Counted from the first letter of the stretch, positions 34,937-44,386 are shown. The stretch is 64,000 nucleotides of DNA from Viridibacillus arenosi (GCF_001955655.1 NZ_MSPW01000014.1:37823-101822), one strand, 5' to 3'. Translations and numbers: made by a program. The notes: generated by a model from the letters alone, not told the origin.

Positions 34937-36229
34937 ATGATTATACTGATTGAAAATGCAAATCAATTAATTACTTTACAGGGCACGAAGAAAAAAGCTC
35001 GCATAAAAGAAGAAATGAGCAATATACAAATCATTGAAAATGGTAGTGTATTAATAAGTGGAGATCGTATTATAGCAACAGGTACAAAAGCATCTATAAG
35101 AGCAGATTATCCAGAATTGGTATCACAAGCGAAAATAATTGATGCTACTGGTAAAGTGGTTATGCCAGGCTTAGTGGATGCACATACACATCTAGTCTTT
35201 GGTGGTACTCGAGAAAATGAATTCCAAATGCGTCTAAACGGTGCAACCTATATGGACATTATGAATGCCGGTGGTGGAATTCATGCTACGACGAAAAAAA
35301 CACGAGAAGCAACATTTGAACATCTTTATGAAAAAACATATGAACATCTCAATAATTTTTTAAAACATGGTATCACAACTGTTGAGTCGAAAAGTGGCTA
35401 TGGCTTAGATTGGACTACTGAGGAAAAGCAGCTCCAAGTCGCGAAAAAGCTTCAGGAAAATCATGTAGTAGATGTAGTGAGTACCTTCATGGGTGCTCAT
35501 GCAGTTCCTGCTGAATATAAAAACAATCCAGATGCATTTGTAGACATTATTATCAATGACATGATTCCGAGAGTAGCGGAAGGCAATCTTGCCGAGTTTA
35601 ATGATGTCTTTTGTGAAAAAGGTGTGTTCACTCCTGAGCAGTCACGCAGGATATTATTAGCTGGGAAAGAACATGGATTGATCCCTAAAATTCATGCAGA
35701 TGAAATTGAGCCATATGAAGGCGCTGAGCTTGCTGCTGAAGTGGGAGCTATTTCAGCAGAGCATTTACTAGTGGCATCTGATAAAGGCATTCGTGATATG
35801 GCCGAAGCTGGTACGGTTGCGGTATTATTACCAGGGACTGCATTCTTTTTAAAAGCAGATTCCGCTAGAGGACGATTAATGATTGATGAAGGCGTTCCAG
35901 TAGCGATTTCAACTGATTTTAATCCAGGTTCTTCACCAACAATCTCTCTGCCATTTATCATGAATTTAGCATGTATGAATATGGGCATGACAATGGAGGA
36001 AGTATTAACAGCAACAACTATCAATGCAGCCTATGCGATTAATAGAGGGCATGAAATTGGCTCACTTGAAGCGAGCAAAAAAGCAGATGTACTCATCCTA
36101 GATGTTGAAAATTATCAGCAACTGCAGTACTTCTATGGTATGAATCATACACATACGGTCATTAAGAATGGTCGAGTTGTTGTTGAGAATGGCGTGTTAT
36201 GTAGTGAATTACAAAACGTTACAGATTGA
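34937..36229 (+). CDS. hutI: Imidazolonepropionase
   Basis: 430 residues. Opens imidazolonepropionate to N-formimino-L-glutamate. Canonical site residues: HTHLVFGGTRENEF (His83, His85), AGGGI (111-115), GAHA, KIHADE (His253, Glu256), AEHL and STDFNPGS (Asp327). No hutG or hutH follows; a terminator comes about 70 bp later, so the formiminoglutamate step must be encoded elsewhere or shared with the M20 enzymes of the cluster upstream. Confidence 0.96.
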   Translation: MIILIENANQLITLQGTKKKARIKEEMSNIQIIENGSVLISGDRIIATGTKASIRADYPELVSQAKIIDATGKVVMPGLVDAHTHLVFGGTRENEFQMRLNGATYMDIMNAGGGIHATTKKTREATFEHLYEKTYEHLNNFLKHGITTVESKSGYGLDWTTEEKQLQVAKKLQENHVVDVVSTFMGAHAVPAEYKNNPDAFVDIIINDMIPRVAEGNLAEFNDVFCEKGVFTPEQSRRILLAGKEHGLIPKIHADEIEPYEGAELAAEVGAISAEHLLVASDKGIRDMAEAGTVAVLLPGTAFFLKADSARGRLMIDEGVPVAISTDFNPGSSPTISLPFIMNLACMNMGMTMEEVLTATTINAAYAINRGHEIGSLEASKKADVLILDVENYQQLQYFYGMNHTHTVIKNGRVVVENGVLCSELQNVTD

Positions 36230-36300
36230 GCATAATATAATTATGGAAGAGCCTCTGATTGTTTACTTATCTAGGGTGAAATATTTATAATCAAACTATT

Positions 36301-36338
36301 AAAAGGTATTACATATTAATGATGTAGTACCTTTTTTA
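36301..36338 (+). terminator. Terminator of the hutUI operon
   Basis: AAAAGGTATTACAT and ATGTAGTACCTTTT arms with a T-run. Confidence 0.85.
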
Positions 36339-36411
36339 TTGTATTTATATAGAAATATTTATGGTATTATATGTAATATTATAATCAAAATTTAGGTATA
36401 GGTGAATATAT

Positions 36412-36627
36412 ATGGTATACGTTCAGGTTTCTTCAAAAACATATAGGGATAATACAGGTAGGAGCATAAACTTTCCTACTCTTCTAGTTGAGTATAATGG
36501 AAAGACAATGTTTTTTGAGCAATTACACAGATATCAAATAAAGAATCATAGTAAAAGCAGAAGTTGGCATAAGAAGTTAGTACAAGCTGTAATGAATGCT
36601 AATCCAGATTATTGGGGGTGGTGCTAA
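36412..36627 (+). CDS. Small basic protein, unknown function
   Basis: 71 residues, basic, with aromatic C-terminus NPDYWGWC. The ribosome binding site is AGGTGA. The two-domain-like half (INFPTLLVEYNGKTMFFEQL) reads as an N-terminal beta segment of a phage-type or integrase-like small protein, but I do not recognise it. The GC-rich scar begins directly after it, so it may be the border of an inserted piece. Confidence 0.5.
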   Translation: MVYVQVSSKTYRDNTGRSINFPTLLVEYNGKTMFFEQLHRYQIKNHSKSRSWHKKLVQAVMNANPDYWGWC

Positions 36628-36654
36628 TGATGTATGTTTAAGGCAGGCACAAAA

Positions 36655-36722
36655 GGACGCGCCGCCTGTCGGCGCTTCGCCCTTGCCCTTGGGGACGGGA
36701 ACGGCGTTACGGGCAGATGCAG
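36655..36722. other. GC-rich segment unlike the rest of the window
   Basis: About two thirds G+C in a window otherwise about one third G+C. It contains GCGCCG/CGGCGC inverted arms at 36659-36675 and no ORF. Together with the higher-GC GNAT gene behind it, it marks imported DNA. Confidence 0.6.
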
Positions 36723-36754
36723 CGAATTAATATTTTCGGAAGTAGGGAAGAAAA

Positions 36755-37294
36755 ATGATTGAATTAAGAAAAATTACCCACGATAATTTTGAGGCAGTGT
36801 TGAAGTTAAGCATAACAGACGAGCAGAAAGGAAATGTGGATTCCAGCATATATTGTTTGGCTAAAGCCTATGTAAAGATACTCAACGACGAAAAACCTCC
36901 TATGATCTTCGCTATATGCAACAATGATGAAGTTATAGGATATGTCGATATTGGATTTTTCGAACTGGCGGAAAGTGCATTTTTATGTGAAAAATATGGA
37001 GATAAATCTACTTATGGACTTAATCGCTTTATGATTGATAAAAAGCATCAAGGCAAAGGATTTGGCAAACAAGCAATGATGAAAGTTATTGATTACATAA
37101 AGTCGTTTCCACAAGGAAAAGCCGATGCAGTTGCTACATCATATTGGATGGTAAACGAAGCCGCCCGGAAGTTGTTTGCGTCTGTCGGTTTCGTTGAAAC
37201 AGGAGCGATATGGGACGGACAAACAGGGGGTAATTGGAATGCAGAAAGAAAAGATATAGAGTATGCAGAAGTAGGTGCCAGACTCGGATTATAA
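36755..37294 (+). CDS. GNAT acetyltransferase, probably acquired
   Basis: 179 residues. LNRFMIDKKHQGKGFGKQAM is the acetyl-CoA motif, and VNEAARKLFASVGFVETG the C-terminal GNAT motif. It is similar to spermidine/diamine acetyltransferases of clostridia and enterococci. Codon use (GCC, CGG, GAC) is more GC-rich than the neighbours and a GC-rich segment precedes it, so I infer horizontal transfer. GGAAGTAGGG serves as ribosome binding site. Confidence 0.8.
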   Translation: MIELRKITHDNFEAVLKLSITDEQKGNVDSSIYCLAKAYVKILNDEKPPMIFAICNNDEVIGYVDIGFFELAESAFLCEKYGDKSTYGLNRFMIDKKHQGKGFGKQAMMKVIDYIKSFPQGKADAVATSYWMVNEAARKLFASVGFVETGAIWDGQTGGNWNAERKDIEYAEVGARLGL

Positions 37295-37369
37295 AGCTAA
37301 CAATTTGAATAGTGCATCGTACAGTATAAGACCAACTATGCGAAGTCAAACGTCCGTTTGAGAATATTA

Positions 37370-37394
37370 AAGCCCATCTTTTAAGAGATGGGCT
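37370..37394. terminator. Hairpin between the GNAT gene and a minus-strand remnant
   Basis: AGCCCATCT and AGATGGGCT arms; the T-run is weak on both strands. Confidence 0.5.
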
Positions 37395-37406
37395 CATTCT
37401 GTCTGA

Positions 37407-37527
37407 TTAATATGTTCTAACGGTTACAGGTATAAACTCTTTTATGTACTGTTCCATTTCAATCAATGAATCTGTAAATATCATCGCCTTTTGATCAGCT
37501 TCTGATAAAAAGTCACTTGTTACCAGA
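37407..37527 (-). pseudogene. C-terminal remnant of an unidentified gene
   Basis: The minus strand reads SDFLSEADQKAMIFTDSLIE then MEQYIKEFIPVTVRTY and a stop. No upstream part remains because a plus-strand terminator follows at 37525. Family unknown. Confidence 0.45.
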
Positions 37528-37558
37528 CGTTAGTGTTGCAGCACTAATGTCTTTTTTT
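37525..37558 (+). terminator. Hairpin terminator
   Basis: AGACGTTAGTG and CACTAATGTCT arms followed by seven T; no gene directly upstream on this strand, so it is a leftover. Confidence 0.7.
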
Positions 37559-37691
37559 ATGCACTCTTATTACTGCAAGTATATAACTACGCTAGATCAT
37601 TTGGCAAGTTCAGGTGGCATTGTTGTAGCACTACATACTATATACATTACAAATTCAATAAACGTTCCCAAACGCAAGTTTGGTAATACAC

Positions 37692-37735
37692 GAAAAAGCG
37701 ACAAACGTTGTTAAATCAACATTTGTCGCTTTTTT
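37692..37735. terminator. Strong bidirectional terminator
   Basis: GAAAAAGCGACAAACGTTG and CAACATTTGTCGCTTTTTT form a nearly perfect inverted repeat. Confidence 0.8.
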
Positions 37736-37918
37736 AGTGGAACATTATTTATACATACTTTTATGCACGTTTCTACAAAGCTAGTCGCAGCAACAAGTTG
37801 AGCGTGTTTTGGTGCTGGCTGCGTTCATTATGATGTTGCATAGAATCGTGCATATTTTTAACGTTTCTTAACGTTCAAAATTTCCAAAATACAGGCTGTA
37901 CCCCTATACAAATAAAAA

Positions 37919-37953
37919 GTTTGATTATAAAGTTTGATTATATATAATCAAAC
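37919..37953. promoter_or_regulatory. Three GTTTGATTATA half-sites including a 22-bp perfect palindrome
   Basis: GTTTGATTATA at 37919-37929, then 37932-37942 joined to its exact complement at 37943-37953. The palindrome could bind a dimeric regulator or form a cruciform. It lies about 180 bp before the ECF sigma gene. A CCTCT/AGAGG pair with T-run (37958-38031) follows, so this may also be part of a leader or terminator. Confidence 0.5.
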
Positions 37954-38072
37954 CCAAAACCTCTAAATATAAGGTCTAATTTTATTTTATTATATTATTT
38001 ACCCTATATTAGATATTAATCAGAGGTTTTTTCTATGGTTTAATAGAGAAGTATATATTTTTAAAAAAATAA

Positions 38073-38099
38073 TGAATCGGAAATGAGTCGACCGGCGTC
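38073..38099 (+). promoter_or_regulatory. Possible ECF-type promoter of the sigma factor operon
   Basis: TGAATC at 38073-38078 and CGTC at 38096-38099 are 17 bp apart, like the -35 TGAAC and -10 CGTC of autoregulated Bacillus ECF promoters, 33 bp before the start codon. Confidence 0.45.
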
Positions 38100-38131
38100 T
38101 ATAGGGTGGTTGCTTGAAAGGAGGGCGTGGA

Positions 38132-38659
38132 TTGGCTAAACAATTGGAAGAAATTATTGAAGAGTATGGCGATTACTTACTACGTGTTGCTTACTTATAT
38201 GTGAAAGATTTAACGATTGCTGAAGATATCGTGCAAGATGTTTTTATAGCATTTTATAAAAAGCAAAGTCAATTTAAAGGTAATGCATCTTTAAAAACAT
38301 ATTTAGTGAAAATAACAGTCAATCGCTGTCATGATTATTTACGAAGTTGGAAGCGAAAACGTCTGATTTTAATGGATAAAATGACTGGGAAGGGTGATAG
38401 TAGAACACCAGAATATCTCGTTTTAGAAGCAGCGGACCGAATGCGAGTGACAGAGGCTCTAATGCAGCTACCGATATTGTACCGAGAAGTTATCATTTTA
38501 TATTATTATCAAGAAATAAATACGGTGAAAATAGCTGAAATATTAGATTGTCCAGAGGCAACGATTCGTACAAGATTGCAGCGGGCACGTAAGTTATTAC
38601 ATAAGCAATTAGCAGGTTATGAATGGGAGGGGTGGCAACATGAATCGTTTAAAGGATGA
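38132..38659 (+). CDS. ECF (sigma-70 family) RNA polymerase sigma factor
   Basis: About 175 residues with region 2 (YLYVKDLTIAEDIVQDVFIA) and region 4 (YYYQEINTVKIAEILDCPEA followed by RTRLQRARKLLHKQL). The start is TTG, 8 bases after GGAGGG. The gene overlaps the next by 20 bases, which encodes a zinc-ribbon membrane protein, the usual sigma-plus-regulator arrangement in Bacillales. Confidence 0.9.
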   Translation: MAKQLEEIIEEYGDYLLRVAYLYVKDLTIAEDIVQDVFIAFYKKQSQFKGNASLKTYLVKITVNRCHDYLRSWKRKRLILMDKMTGKGDSRTPEYLVLEAADRMRVTEALMQLPILYREVIILYYYQEINTVKIAEILDCPEATIRTRLQRARKLLHKQLAGYEWEGWQHESFKG

Positions 38660-39272
38660 TCTAGATCGTGAGCTTCAGCAACAAATTTTCTTAAAAAATG
38701 ATGTGAAAAGAAGAATGCTTGAACAGGCGGAAAATCCAACTAAAAAATTGCACTCTAATTGGCGGTATCCCGTTGTACTCGTAGCTTGTACATCTGTTCT
38801 AATTCTTTTTGCAATACTACTATTCCAAGATGTTGGTGGATATGAAAAAGTCGTTACAGGCGCAGAAGCAGATTCAGGCTTACAGCTGGATTGGCTAATC
38901 GAATTACTGCCTTTTGTCATTTTTGGGGTTATTATTTTGAGTATGGTTAAATTCTTTCAACCATTTGAGTTACCAGTTTGTGAGAACTGTCATGAAGAGT
39001 GGAGTTGGCGAGTTTCGATTAAAAAGATGTTCATCCTCAATCGAGCAATGAGTTGTCCCAGTTGTGGGGAAAATCAATATCAGACAAGGAAATCAAGAAT
39101 TCGTATGAGTCAATTAGTCTTGTTATCCAACGTAGTCTTATTGATCAATGCATTTTTTGATTTCTATTGGTGGGAAATTGTTTTAATGTATGTTGCTATT
39201 ATCGCTACTGCTTTTATGTTACTGCCATATAATTTGAAGCTTCAAAACGATGAGGATATAAATTTATGGTGA
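38640..39272 (+). CDS. Membrane protein with zinc ribbon, probable regulator of the ECF sigma factor
   Basis: About 210 residues. An N-terminal helix at about 28-50 and another at 72-92 come first; CENCHEEW and CPSCGENQYQTRKS then form a four-cysteine zinc ribbon of the TIGR04104 type, followed by two more helices. Being translationally coupled to an ECF sigma gene, it is likely to control it as an anti-sigma or associated factor; this is inference. ATG 38640 follows GGGAGGGG. Confidence 0.7.
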   Translation: MNRLKDDLDRELQQQIFLKNDVKRRMLEQAENPTKKLHSNWRYPVVLVACTSVLILFAILLFQDVGGYEKVVTGAEADSGLQLDWLIELLPFVIFGVIILSMVKFFQPFELPVCENCHEEWSWRVSIKKMFILNRAMSCPSCGENQYQTRKSRIRMSQLVLLSNVVLLINAFFDFYWWEIVLMYVAIIATAFMLLPYNLKLQNDEDINLW

Positions 39273-39287
39273 CTGTATTTGAATAGA

Positions 39288-39321
39288 AAAACAGCTAAGA
39301 AGATGATCACTTAGCTGTTTT
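39288..39321. terminator. Bidirectional terminator
   Basis: AAACAGCTAAG and CTTAGCTGTTTT arms between convergent genes. Confidence 0.8.
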
Positions 39322-39337
39322 GAATAATAGATAATAA

Positions 39338-39856
39338 TTAGTTCAGTTGGGTTTGATTTAATTCACTTTGAATGTATTGTTTTTCTTTTGAAAGTTCTTC
39401 TCCACGTATAATATATTCTTGGCGCATATCTACGAACTTTTGTTGAATTTCCATAAATTCAGTTTGCATACGTTCAATTGCTTTATGCATGTCCATAATC
39501 ATTGGCGAAATTTTTTCTTTTTCTTCATCTAATACGATATATTCATCGTTATTTAAGAAAACTTCGATTTTAAATTGTTCATTTTCAATAGAAAGATTGA
39601 AGAACATTTCAAATAGGAAATGTTTGAAGTGTTTTTGATAAGCCTTTTTAATAGGGCTACTTTCAGGTAGCTCTTGGAATAATTTTCCGATTGTTTCACC
39701 TTCAAAAATTTCATCGAAATCAATTAAGCCATGTTTTTTAAAAAAACGAGTTACTTCAATATTATATTTTGATTGGACAACACGTAGGTCGGCATCTAAG
39801 TATTTGATTTGATCTTCATTTTTTAACATACGTTTACGTAATTCACTATGTTTCAT
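39338..39856 (-). CDS. Helical/coiled-coil protein, unknown function
   Basis: About 172 residues, acidic, with charged helices and a C-terminal coiled coil (MQTEFMEIQQKFVDMRQEYI). The central part has hydrophobic aromatic positions (HFLFEMFFNLS). ATG 39856 follows GGAGGTCA. No family recognised; no signal peptide, so cytoplasmic. Confidence 0.65.
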   Translation of the reverse strand: MKHSELRKRMLKNEDQIKYLDADLRVVQSKYNIEVTRFFKKHGLIDFDEIFEGETIGKLFQELPESSPIKKAYQKHFKHFLFEMFFNLSIENEQFKIEVFLNNDEYIVLDEEKEKISPMIMDMHKAIERMQTEFMEIQQKFVDMRQEYIIRGEELSKEKQYIQSELNQTQLN

Positions 39857-39967
39857 TGTATTGACCTCCATTCGTCATTTTTATATCATATCAAAGATTT
39901 GTGATTAGTGATAGAAAGTTGATTGCGAAGGGGGGGAGATGTTATTCGTTCATCATAAGAGTAAGAA

Positions 39968-39998
39968 AAAAAGGCACTCGATATCCCGAGTGCCTTTC
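39968..39998 (-). terminator. Terminator of the butanediol-type dehydrogenase gene
   Basis: AAAGGCACTCG and CGAGTGCCTTT arms, with T-rich sequence after the arm on the minus strand. Confidence 0.8.
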
Positions 39999-40012
39999 TA
40001 TATATATTAGAC

Positions 40013-41062
40013 TTATTTTGCTCCGCTTAATTCTACTAAGATTTTAGCTTGTGATTTATCGTTTGTTAAAGCTTCAAAGCCTTTTTCTACGATATCATCC
40101 AATTGGATACGGTCTGTGATAATACCTTGTGGTTTTAATTGACCAGTACCCATTAAGTCTACTGTTTGTTGGAATGATGTTGGTGTGTAAGCAATACTTG
40201 AAGTGATTTTCACACCTGTATTTGTTAAATGGATTGGATTCCATTCAATAGGGCGAGCAAAGATAGAGACGATTACCATTGTACCACGAGCTTTAGTTGC
40301 ATCAATTGCTTGTTTAAATGTAGGTGCAACACCAGCTACTTCAAATGATACATCGACACCATCTGGTACGATAGCGTGAATAGCTTCAACACCATTTACT
40401 TCACCAGAGTTAATAACATGAGTAGCACCAAGTTCTTTTGCTTTTGCTAGGCGAGTTTCAGATAAATCTAGCACGATAATTTTACTAGCACCCGCTGCTT
40501 TTGCTGCGATAGCAGTTAATAATCCAATTGGACCTGCACCGAAAATAGCTACTGTATCACCGAAGCGTAAATTACCCTCTTTAACAGCTTGTACTGCTAC
40601 AGCAGTAGGTTCAACAAGAGCACCATCTTCAAGTGTCATTGTTTCTGGAAGTAAGTAAACATTGTTTTCAGGAGCGTTTGCAAATGTTGTAAATCCACCA
40701 TCACCATGTAAACCGATAAAGCTAAAGCCATCGTAAGCATCTACATCTTCAGGTTTGTTACCATGAGTAATTGTTGGGTTAATCGCTACACGATCACCAA
40801 CTTTAAATTTAGTTACATTAGGACCAACTTTTTCAATAACGCCAGCGAATTCATGACCCATAATTAGAGGAGCTATTTCACCAGTTAAACCGTCTTTTTC
40901 TTTTGTTGGAACAAATACAGGGCCTTCTTGATACTCATGCAAATCACTACCACAAATACCAGCCCATGCTACACGAACTGTTACCTCATTATCTTTAAGA
41001 GCTTTTAATTCTCTTTCCTCAATGCGAATATCTTTTTCTCCATACCATACTGCAGCTTTCAT
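40013..41062 (-). CDS. Zinc-dependent 2,3-butanediol dehydrogenase family protein
   Basis: 349 residues, medium-chain dehydrogenase/reductase. GICGSDLHEY carries the catalytic-zinc Cys, MGHEFAGVIEKVG the second ligand, and IFGAGPIGLLTAIAAKAAGA the NAD(H)-binding Rossmann motif; EPTAVAVQAV is typical of BdhA-type enzymes. The structural-zinc Cys cluster of classical ADH is absent, as is usual for butanediol/threonine-dehydrogenase-type members. Interconverts acetoin and 2,3-butanediol or a similar diol. Stands alone, with its own promoter region in the 486-bp spacer upstream. Confidence 0.9.
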   Translation of the reverse strand: MKAAVWYGEKDIRIEERELKALKDNEVTVRVAWAGICGSDLHEYQEGPVFVPTKEKDGLTGEIAPLIMGHEFAGVIEKVGPNVTKFKVGDRVAINPTITHGNKPEDVDAYDGFSFIGLHGDGGFTTFANAPENNVYLLPETMTLEDGALVEPTAVAVQAVKEGNLRFGDTVAIFGAGPIGLLTAIAAKAAGASKIIVLDLSETRLAKAKELGATHVINSGEVNGVEAIHAIVPDGVDVSFEVAGVAPTFKQAIDATKARGTMVIVSIFARPIEWNPIHLTNTGVKITSSIAYTPTSFQQTVDLMGTGQLKPQGIITDRIQLDDIVEKGFEALTNDKSQAKILVELSGAK

Positions 41063-41548
41063 AATATATTGACCTCCAGTAGAATTGATGTCTTTGAGTT
41101 ACACCCCCATTCTAGCACTCTAAAAAAATGGTACAACTAATAACCCTTGGAAAAAGCTAGAATGGACTAAAGTTAGAACAAATTGTACATAAAGAAGTCT
41201 ATTGAAAATATATTGAATACTAAAAAACTCTTAGTTGCTTCGCATTAAATCGGGAATATAGTAACGCTACACCTTTACTGAAAACACGAACATATACTCA
41301 CGAACTACTAATAATCTGTTCTTTTAAAAATATATTCAATTCTTTTTAAACTTATAAGCTTTTCCGGTTTCATTAAATTCAGAGTAATGGTGAGTTACAC
41401 AAAGAGGTTCACCTTTTTAATAAATATTAAAAACTGAATAAATTTAAACTCACTAAAATAAAGGTTTTTTGGAATATTTGTCTAATTTATATTGGTTCGG
41501 TCAAAAAAATATGGGTAAGTGTTGTAATTTCGAAAGCGGGGTATGTAA
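41063..41548. other. Long intergenic region between divergent genes
   Basis: 486 bp with stops in all frames, containing promoters for the dehydrogenase (minus) and the ABC exporter (plus). GGAGGTCAATATATT before the dehydrogenase is its ribosome binding site. No RNA motif or repeat seen. Confidence 0.4.
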
Positions 41549-43294
41549 ATGGTGGATAAGAAGACAAGAGATCTTTATTTTTTTGTTTCACTTATGTTTG
41601 AAAAAAAGCGTTTGATCGTGACGGGTATATTGTTAATGATCATCGCAACTTTTATTGATTTATTATCTCCTTTAGTTATGAAGCAAATAATTGACTCAGC
41701 AATTCCTGAAAAGAATTTCAAAGCATTGTTTATTTTTATAGTGATTTTAACCATATTACCTATTCTTTCAACTATTTTAAGAACTGTAAGAATGATAATA
41801 AACGTTAAAATTGGTGGCAATGTAACCGAAAAGTTAAGAACAATGGCGTTTGAGAAGGCATTTACACTATCATCTATAAACTTAAACCAGTTGAAACTTG
41901 GAGATATAGTTGACCGCGTAACGCGCACTTCGGGTATGATAGGTGAAGTTTATATAGCAAATGAATTATTGAATGGTATTACAAGCCTATTCATGTTTAT
42001 AGGAATGACTGTATTTATGCTAACAATTAGTTGGAAATTAACATTAATCGCATTTTTAGTTATTCCGCTTGTATTCATCATAACTTATATGTTAGGGAGA
42101 ATATCTGAAACTAAAACAAAGCGTTATATGAAATATACAAATAATGAAATGACTTTTTTTACGGAACTAATCAGTGGCATAAAAAACGTCCAAATCTTCT
42201 CCCAACAACAAAGTGAAATGAAAAAAGTAAAGAGTTTGTTGAAAAAACATAGCGAACTGCATTTAAATACGAGTATTTATCGAAGATCATATTCAGATAT
42301 ATTCAATCAATTGGTAAAGTCCTTGGCATTAGGAATAGTATTTGCTGTAGGAGCTTGGGATATTAGCAATAATCAATTAACTATTGGATCACTTGTCGCT
42401 TTTACAGTATATGTACCTCAGCTATACACTTTAGTAAATGAAATGCAAACTGCTTATATAGGTACTACTAATGTTAGGCCAATTATAAAGCAATTAAATA
42501 ACTTTTTAGATACTCATGAACCAATTATTGAAATCCCAAATGCAATTCCTCTAAAAAATGTCAGGGGTGAAATAGAGTTTCGAAATGTGTCGTTTACATA
42601 TGAAAACAATCGCGCAGGTTTAGAAAATGTCTCTTTTAAAGTACAGCCTGGAGAAACCATAGGAATAGTTGGAGGTTCAGGAGGAGGTAAAACTACAATA
42701 TTAGAATTATTAATGCGTTTTTATGACCCAACTAAAGGGGCAGTATGTATTGATGGGGTTGATATTTCAAAATACAATCTTATTGATTTTAGAAATGCTA
42801 TAGGATTAGTAACACAAGATCCTTTTCTTTGGAACAGAACAATAAAAGAAAATCTAATTTATGGAGTTCCTCAAGCGACTGAAGAACAAATATTACACGC
42901 GATCAAAGTAGCTCAACTAGAAGAATTTATAGACAGTTTACCAGAAGGATTTGAAACAGTGGTTGGAGAGCGTGGTGTTCGTATCTCGGGAGGAGAAAAA
43001 CAACGATTAGCTATTGCTAGAGCTATTTTAAAAGATTCACCCATAATCCTTTTAGATGAACCGACATCTGCATTAGATGCAAATACTGAGTTTTTATTAC
43101 AATCTAAAATGGAAGAAGTATTTAAAGGTAAAACCATCATTTTAGTAGCACACAGACTAGCTACAATACGAAAAGCTTCTAAGATTTTAGTGTTAGATAA
43201 TGGCGAAATAATTGAGTTTGGTACACCTTTAGAACTGTTAAATAATAAAGGAGCTTATTATGACTTATTATCAAAACAAGTTTCAACAAATTAA
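41549..43294 (+). CDS. ABC exporter half-transporter (fused membrane and ATPase domains)
   Basis: 581 residues: about six membrane helices (residues 20-300) and a nucleotide-binding domain (about 335-575) with Walker A GGSGGGKTT, Q-loop VTQDPF, signature SGGEKQRLAIARAI, Walker B ILLDEPTSALD and His switch AHR. It resembles MsbA/BmrA-type exporters and probably works as a homodimer. The substrate is unknown: drugs, lipids or a peptide are possible. No partner gene lies next to it. Confidence 0.93.
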   Translation: MVDKKTRDLYFFVSLMFEKKRLIVTGILLMIIATFIDLLSPLVMKQIIDSAIPEKNFKALFIFIVILTILPILSTILRTVRMIINVKIGGNVTEKLRTMAFEKAFTLSSINLNQLKLGDIVDRVTRTSGMIGEVYIANELLNGITSLFMFIGMTVFMLTISWKLTLIAFLVIPLVFIITYMLGRISETKTKRYMKYTNNEMTFFTELISGIKNVQIFSQQQSEMKKVKSLLKKHSELHLNTSIYRRSYSDIFNQLVKSLALGIVFAVGAWDISNNQLTIGSLVAFTVYVPQLYTLVNEMQTAYIGTTNVRPIIKQLNNFLDTHEPIIEIPNAIPLKNVRGEIEFRNVSFTYENNRAGLENVSFKVQPGETIGIVGGSGGGKTTILELLMRFYDPTKGAVCIDGVDISKYNLIDFRNAIGLVTQDPFLWNRTIKENLIYGVPQATEEQILHAIKVAQLEEFIDSLPEGFETVVGERGVRISGGEKQRLAIARAILKDSPIILLDEPTSALDANTEFLLQSKMEEVFKGKTIILVAHRLATIRKASKILVLDNGEIIEFGTPLELLNNKGAYYDLLSKQVSTN

Positions 43295-43481
43295 CTCCTA
43301 AGGTAAAACTATAATTAAATTAATTCGATTTATGGAATCCCATATAGTACTTGTTCGATTAATAAAACAGTAACAATTGATTTTTTTAATATCTACTATT
43401 GATGTCTGTGAGCAATTTCTTCATTAAACTAATACGTAGTCATAATATATAAAATAATATTCCTTTTAATAAAAAGGAGAA

Positions 43482-44195
43482 ATGGGGTTTAATGTGAAAC
43501 CAGTTATCGGTATTTCTTCAAGCCTAAATGAACAATTACTTACACTTCCAACTGATAATATTCATGCTATTTCAAAATATGGTGGTTTACCTATTGTCCT
43601 TCCTAATTATAAGGAAACTGAAGCTGATTTAATTGTAGAAATGATTGATGGGTTACTGTTAACGGGTGGAGGAGATATTGATCCAATACTTTTTGGAGAA
43701 GAGCCGCATCAAAAGCTTGGATCTATAACGCCCGAGCGAGACGCATTTGAAGTTGCTATCGTCAAGGAAATGTTACTCCAGAATAAACCGGTTTTCGGAA
43801 TTTGTAGGGGTGCTCAAATTCTAAATATAGCTGTAGGTGGTGACATGTTTCAGGACATTTATACTCAAACCGAAGAAAATCTTTTACAACATCAACAGCA
43901 TGCACCTCGTTGGCATGCGTCCCATTTTGTACACGTAGAGGAAAATACGCTGTTAAAGTCAATTGCTCAAAAGGGGAAATTTAAAGTAAATAGTTTCCAT
44001 CATCAAGCAAATAGAAAAATAGCCGGTGAATTTGTAGTATCAGCGGTAGCAAGTGATGGCGTTATTGAAGCTTTTGAAAGCAAAAATCATCACTTTGTCA
44101 TGGGCGTACAATGGCATCCAGAGTGTTTGTTGTTAAATAATGATGAAATATCAGCAGAAATAATGAAGGCATTTATCAATGCTTGTAAAAAATAA
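43482..44195 (+). CDS. Gamma-glutamyl-gamma-aminobutyrate hydrolase-type peptidase C26 (PuuD-like)
   Basis: 237 residues with class I glutamine amidotransferase-like fold. KPVIGISSS begins the domain; LLLTGGGDIDP, nucleophile Cys in FGICRGAQ, and GVQWHPE carry the catalytic Cys-His-Glu. Family members cleave gamma-glutamyl amide bonds, for example gamma-glutamyl-GABA in putrescine breakdown. ATG 43482 is very close to AAGGAG; GTG 43494 (VKPVIG) is an equally plausible start. Confidence 0.88.
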   Translation: MGFNVKPVIGISSSLNEQLLTLPTDNIHAISKYGGLPIVLPNYKETEADLIVEMIDGLLLTGGGDIDPILFGEEPHQKLGSITPERDAFEVAIVKEMLLQNKPVFGICRGAQILNIAVGGDMFQDIYTQTEENLLQHQQHAPRWHASHFVHVEENTLLKSIAQKGKFKVNSFHHQANRKIAGEFVVSAVASDGVIEAFESKNHHFVMGVQWHPECLLLNNDEISAEIMKAFINACKK

Positions 44196-44203
44196 TATGT
44201 ACA

Positions 44204-44231
44204 AAGCGACTGTATTTAAACAGTCGTTTTT
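44204..44231 (+). terminator. Terminator of the PuuD-like gene
   Basis: AAGCGACTGT and ACAGTCGTTTTT arms. Confidence 0.75.
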
Positions 44232-44386
44232 GTTTGAAAAATATCTCATTTGGATAAGCTAAATGCTTGCGATTACAGTGTTGATCTTTTTATACAGATA
44301 AATACGCTAAAGTGAATTATTTTAGATTCATGAATCCTTTTTTTATGGGAAAACTATCGTAAGTCCAAAAAAGGAGGTATCTTAGC

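Noticed and set aside
36412..36627. Small basic protein as an integrase or excisionase
   Set aside because: No catalytic Arg/Tyr residues or HTH are visible and no attachment repeats were found around it.
41063..41548. Riboswitch or T-box in the 486-bp spacer
   Set aside because: No conserved core or strong nested stem-loops; only AT-rich promoter-type sequence.
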